Below are positions 58,722-64,000 of a DNA stretch of 64,000 nt, in pieces. Made by a program: the position numbers and the translations under genes. Source of the DNA: Phocoena phocoena (lineage: Eukaryota; Chordata; Mammalia; Artiodactyla; Phocoenidae); the NCBI RefSeq assembly GCF_963924675.1, contig NC_089224.1, forward strand, positions 49,176,885-49,240,884, given 5' to 3'. The notes beneath the pieces were generated by a model. It was not told the DNA's origin and did not search any database. It was given only the letters and a program-made list of their open reading frames with translations. The first letter of the stretch is position 1. Each line of letters starts with the position of its first letter.

Positions 58722-61700
58722 TTGTGTGTGGTAAGAACAAGAAACAGTTCTTAACTGGCTATCCTTCTAGGGCTCAGTACAGTGAGCAGTCCTTTCCTAA
58801 AAGAGGTCTATTTGCATACTGTAAAAGCTGCTGCCTGAGAGTCTGACTTCCAATCAGCCTGCACCTGGGTGCTGACTGAAATCCTCCCCTATGGGATCTT
58901 GGCATACCCTCAACTACTGGGAGCCACTAAGAACAAAGAAGGATGTCTGGACAATCACAAAAGTTTGAGAGACAATCAAGAGCTAAGGTCAGGTGGAAGG
59001 ATAAGTTTCATCTCCTACATGATTTCACTCCTGTCTAGGAGAGGTGGCTGTTTAATCTGATGCATGAAAACTAACATAAATAGTCAAGGAAAATGAAAAA
59101 AAATGAGGTATATTTTCCAAACAAAAGGACAATATAAAACCCCAGAAACAGACCTTAATGAAATGGAGATAAGTGATCTACCTGATAAGAGTTCAAAATA
59201 ATGGCCGTAAAGATGTTTAACAAGGAGAACAATACATAAACAAAGTGAGAATTTCAACAAAGAAATAAAAAGTACAAGAACTTATGAAATAAATCACAGA
59301 GCTGAAGAATACAGCTAAACTGAAAAATACACTGGGTGGGGGGGTGGTTAACAGAAGACTAGGTGAAGCAAAAGAAAGGATCAGCAAACTCAAAGACAGG
59401 GGAGTGGAGTCTGTCCAATCAGAAGAGCAAAAGGAAAAAAAAGAATGAAAAAGAGTGAAGATAGCTTAGGAACTTATGGGATACCATCGAGTGAAACAAT
59501 ATTCACATTATAGGAATCCCAGAAAGAGAAAAGAGGGAGAAAAGGGAAGAAAGCTTATTTCAAGACATAATGACTGAAAACTTCCCTAACCTGGGGAAGG
59601 AAACAGACATCCAAATCCACTTCAAATTTAAAGACACACACAGACTGAAAGTGAAGGGATAGAAAAAGATAATTCTAAGCAAATGGAAACAAAAATGTAC
59701 AGGGTAGCTATACTTATATTAGACAAAATAGACTTCAAGCCAAAGCCTGGAAAAAGAGAAAACAAAGGTCATTATATAATGATAAAGGGGTCAATCCAAC
59801 ACAAAGAAATAACATTTATTAATATTTATACATCCAACGTAGGAGCACCTAAATATACAAGAAAAATAATGACAGATTTGAAGGGAGAAATAGACACCAA
59901 TATAAAACAGTAAGGGACTCAATATCCCACTTTCAAGAACTGATAGATCATCCAGACAGAAAGTCAAAGGAAACATTGAACTTAAAATATACATTAGACC
60001 AGAGGAACCTAACACATATGTACAGAATTCCATCCAAAAAGCATCAGAATACACATTCTTCTCAAGGGAACATGTAATATTCTCTATGACAGATCATGTG
60101 TTAGGACACAAAACAAGTCTTAATAAATTTCAAAAGACTGAAATCCTATCAAGCATCTTTTTCAACCATAATGGTATGAAACAAGAAACCAATTACAAAA
60201 AGAAAACTAGAAAATTCAAAAAATTAAACAACATGATACTGAGCAACCAAGGATTCAAAGATGAAATCAAAAGAAAACATTTAAAATATCTTGAGACAAA
60301 CAAAAAAGGAACACAACATACCGAAATATATGGGATGTAGCTAAAGCAATCTTAAGAAGGAAGTTCATAGCGATAAACACCTATGTTAAGAAAAAGAAAA
60401 CAGCTCAAAAGAACATTCTAACTTTATATTTCAAAGAACAGAAAAAAAAAGAACCTAAGCCCAAAGTTAGTAGAAGGAAGGAATAAAGATTAGAACAGAA
60501 AAAAATGAAATAGCGATTAAAAAGACAACCGAGAAGATCAATGAAACAAAGAGCTGTTTCTTAAAAAAGATAAACAAAGTTACAAAATTCACAAAACTTT
60601 GCTAGACTTACCAAGAAAAAAAGAGACAACTCAGAGAAAATTCAAAGTGAAAGACAAGATGTTACAACTGACACCACAGAAATACAAAGAATCGTGAGAG
60701 ACTACTATGAACAATGTATACACCAAATAATAATAATAATAATAATTGGATAACCCAGAAGAAACAGAAAAATTCCTAGAAACATACAATTCCCTAAGAC
60801 TGAATTATGAAGAAATGGAGTATCTGAATAGACCAATAACTAGTAAAAAGATTGAATCAGTAACTAAATATCCTCCAACAAAGAAAAGCTCAGAACTAGA
60901 TGGCTTAAAGATTTAAATATTTTAAAAAGAATTAATATCAATCTTTAATCTCTTCCAAAAACAGAAGAGAATGGAACACTTCCAAATATATTTTACAAGG
61001 CCAACAGTACCCTGATATCAAAACAATACATGGATAGTGCAAAAAAGACAATTACAGGCCAATATTATTGATGAACATAGGTGCAAAATCATCAACAAAA
61101 TATAAGCAAACCAAATTTAGCAATGTATTAAAATACATACACCATCATAAAACCAATTTATTCTAGGCATATAAGAACGGTTCAAACATCCACAAATCGA
61201 TCAATGTGATACACCACATTAACAAAATGAAGGAAAAAAATCATCTCAATAGATGCAGAAAAAGCACTAGACAAAATTCAACATTCATTCATGATAAAAA
61301 CTCTCAACAAACTGAGTATATAAGGAATGTATTCAATTTAATAAAAGTTATCTAGAACAAGTCCATAGCTAACATTATACTCAACTATAAAGTACTAAAA
61401 GCTTCTCCTCTAAGATCACGGACGAGATAAGAGTGCCCACTCTGACTACTCCTATTCAACATAGTACAAGAAGTCCTAGTCAGAGCAATTATACACAAAA
61501 GAAGAAATAAAAGGCATCCAAATCAGAAAGGATGAAGTCAATCTGTCTCTGTCTGCAGATGACATGATGCTATGTATAGAAAACTCTACCAAAAAAACTG
61601 TTAGAACTAAAAAACAAATTCAATAAAGTTGGAGGACACAAAATCAATATACAAAAATCAGCAGTGTTTGTATATACTAACAATGAACTACCTGAAAATG

Positions 61701-63058
61701 AAATTAAGAAAACCATTCCATTTACAATAGCAGCAAAAAGGATAAAATACCTAGGAATAAATTTAACTAAGGAGAAGAAAGGCCTGTACACTGGAAACTA
61801 TCAGACATTGGTGAAAGAAGCTGAAACAGACACAAATAAATGGAAAGATACTCTGCACTCATGGATTGAAGAGTTGATATTGCTCAAATGTACACAAAGT
61901 GATCAAATCAATCCCCGTCAAAACTTCAATGGCATTTTCACAGAACTAGAACCCTAAAATTTGTATGGGACCACAATGACCTCAAATAGCTAAAGCAATC
62001 TTGAGAAAGATGAACAAAGCTGGAAATATCACACTCCCTATTTCAAACTGTATTACAAATCTATAGTAATCAAAACAGTAGGTGTTGCAATAAAAACTGA
62101 AACACAGATCAATGGAAAAGAATAATGAGCCCAGAAATAAAAACACACATATAGAGTCAATTAATTTATGACAAAGGAGTCAAGAACATACAAAGGGAAA
62201 ATTATAGTCTCTTCAAAAAATGGCATTGGGAAAACTGGACAGTCACGTGTAAAAGAATAAAACTGGAAGACTATCTTACACTATACATAGTAATCAACTC
62301 AAAAAGGATTAAAAATGAATGTAAGACATGAAAGTATAAAACTCCTAGAAGAAAGCACAGATGATTCAGCTGCTAGACATCAGTCTTGGCTAAGATTTTT
62401 TGAATTTGACACCAAAAGCAAAGGCAACAAAGCAAAAATGAAAAAGTGGGACTATATCCATCTAAAAAGCTTCTGCACTACAAAGGAAATCACCAATAAA
62501 ATGAAAAGGCAACATACCAAGTGGGAAAAATATATGCAAGTCATATATTTGATAAAGGGTTAATACCCAAAATATATTTTTTAAAAACTCATATAACTCA
62601 ATAGACAAAACAAAAATCCAATTTAAAAATAAGCAGAAAATCTGAATAGACATTTTTTCCAAAAAAGACATATAGATGGCCAGTAGGTCTGGAAAAATGG
62701 TGCTCAACGTCATTAATCATCAGGGAAATTCAAATCAAAACCAGAAGGAGATAAAACCTCATACTTGTTGGAATGGCTATTACCATATGACAAAAAATAA
62801 CCAGTGTTGGAGAAAAGGGAATCCTTGTGCAATGTTGATAGGAATGTAGATTGGTAAAGACACTAAGGAAAACAGTATGGAGGTTCCTCAAAATATAAAA
62901 CTACCATATGACCTAGCAATTCCACTTCTGGATATGTATCTGAAGGAAATGAAAGAAACTATCTCAAAAAGACATTTGCACCCCTATGTTCAGTGCAGCA
63001 TTTATTACAATAATCAACACAGAAATAAACTGTCCATTAACAGATGAAAGGATTTGTG

Positions 63059-63061
<3 letters not shown>

Positions 63062-63100
<39 letters not shown>
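63062..63100. repeat. (CA)n microsatellite inside the L1
   Basis: About 19 AC units between L1 sequence GATTTGTGTAT and AAGAATGGAATATTATTCAG. It expanded from the TATACACAC motif common at this L1 position. Confidence 0.95.
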
Positions 63101-63102
<2 letters not shown>

Positions 63103-63620
63103 GAATGGAATATTATTCAGCCACATAAAAGAAGGAAATCTTGCCATTAGTGACAAATGGGACTTGAAGTCATTATGCTAAGTGAAATAAGTCAGACAGA
63201 GAAAGACAAACACTTGTATGATATCATTTATATGTGGAATCTAAGAAAAACAAACTTACAGGTAACAGAGAACAGACAAGTGGTTGCCAGAGGTGGGTGG
63301 TGGGGGCTGGGGGTAATGGGTATAGGTGGTTAAAAAGTTCAAACTTCATTATAAGATAACTAAGTAATGAGGATGGAATGTGCAGCATGGTAACTGTAGT
63401 TAACAATACTCAAGTGTAGGTTTGAAAGTTGCTAAAACAGTAGATCTTAAATGTTCTCATCAAAAGAAATAAATAGTAACTGTGAGGTGATAGACATTAA
63501 CTAAACTTATTGTGGTAATCATTTTAATATATATACAGATATGAAATCATTTATACCTTAAACTAATACAGTGTTATGTGTTAATTACATCTCAATAAAA
63601 GTGGGAGGAAATTAAAATAA

Positions 63621-63951
63621 ATAAACAAAATCAGGCAAAATAGACTTTAGGCAAAAATTGTCACTACAGATAAATATGACATTTTAAAATGATAAAGTGA
63701 ATCCTATAAGAAGATATTCCAATTATAAATATATATATGCACCTAACAGCAGAGCCCCAAAATGTGTGAATCAAAAATGGACAGAATTGAAGAATGAAAT
63801 AGACAAATAATAAACGGTAGACCAACAAGACAGAAGACAGGCAAAAAAAATGCAAGACTTGAAGAACACTGCAAGCCAAATAAACCTCACAGACAATTAG
63901 GACACTCCACCCAATAAAAGTAGAATACACATTCTATTCAAGAATTTAGTA
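63621..63951 (+). mobile_element. L1 LINE ORF2 fragment
   Basis: ATCAGGCAAAATAGACTTTA, TATATGCACCTAACAGCAGA and GAATACACATTCTATTCAAG belong to the 5' half of ORF2. It is separate from the L1 ending at 63620 because the ORF2 order restarts. Confidence 0.78.
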
Positions 63952-64000
63952 GGGCTTCCCTGGTGGCGCAGTGGTTGAGAGTCCGCCTGCCGATGCAGGG
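63952..64000 (+). mobile_element. CHR-type SINE, cut by the window end
   Basis: The first 49 bases of the element (GGGCTTCCCTGGTGGCGCAG onward) are present. The remainder lies beyond position 64000. Confidence 0.9.

Larger units (their letters stand above)
57640..63620 (+). mobile_element. Long old L1 LINE, 5' UTR to 3' end, inactive
   Basis: A 5' UTR-like segment (57640-58560) is followed by a TG-repeat region and an ORF1 part (AAAGGATCAGCAAACTCAAA; CTTCCCTAACCTGGGGAAGG). ORF2 follows from about 59690 to 63000, including the CTGTCTGCAGATGACATGAT active-site region, and then a 3' UTR ending ATCTCAATAAAAGTGGG. Frames are broken into pieces of 60-97 codons. A (CA)n run sits inside the ORF2 end. 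Exact 5' limits are uncertain. Confidence 0.8.

Noticed and set aside
63062..63100. CRISPR-like or regulatory array
   Set aside because: Plain CA dinucleotide microsatellite. No spacer-repeat structure exists anywhere in the window.
41679..64000. Upstream CNTLN exon or the CNTLN promoter
   Set aside because: No minus-strand stretch resembling the preceding centlein residues and no CpG-island promoter were found.

Overview
The window is nuclear DNA of a mammal, almost certainly a cetacean (whale, dolphin or porpoise). It is AT-rich and CpG-poor, with intron-scale spacing between short exons. Seven near-identical copies of the tRNA-Glu-derived CHR-type SINE typical of cetacean genomes are present (starting GGCTTCCCTGGTGGCGCAGT and ending in poly-A), with two older relatives. 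The species was inferred from these SINEs, not from a database search.

The only protein-coding gene I can support is CNTLN (centlein, a coiled-coil centrosomal and centriole-linker protein), on the minus strand. Six consecutive internal coding exons lie at 41502-41678, 39584-39709, 33658-33779, 32174-32293, 18155-18255 and 6335-6426, in transcript order from right to left. They total 738 nt (246 codons). All have AG/GT splice sites, their phases join without error, and the reading frame is open throughout. The preceding exons lie beyond 64000 and the following ones before position 1, so the whole window is inside the CNTLN transcription unit.

Layout: 1-9 kb holds four related LTR-retrotransposon LTRs, one CHR SINE, a MIR, a deleted MaLR LTR, a 147-bp local duplication and the leftmost CNTLN exon. 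9-17.2 kb is an LTR followed by L1 copies; the older L1 carries an in-place inversion, a Tigger DNA transposon and a CHR SINE. 17.2-24.8 kb holds one exon, old L1/HAL1-like sequence and a MaLR LTR. A U6 snRNA retrocopy fused to an L1 3' tail sits at 24.82 kb and a second Tigger-like element at 25.2 kb. 26-31 kb is old L1. 31-42 kb is the exon-rich part (four exons) with MLT1 and MLT2 LTRs. 42-50.5 kb is mostly unique DNA and contains the best regulatory candidate, a CpG-retaining, homeodomain-site-rich block at about 47.48-48.92 kb. 50.5-64 kb is SINEs, L1, MIR and L2 remnants and a long L1 at 57.6-63.6 kb.

No intact transposon-encoded protein, CRISPR array, operon or prokaryotic feature is present. 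I did not find an undescribed gene system. The observations most worth follow-up are the candidate enhancer block, the U6/L1 chimera, the L1 micro-inversion and a 43-bp templated insertion inside an LTR.
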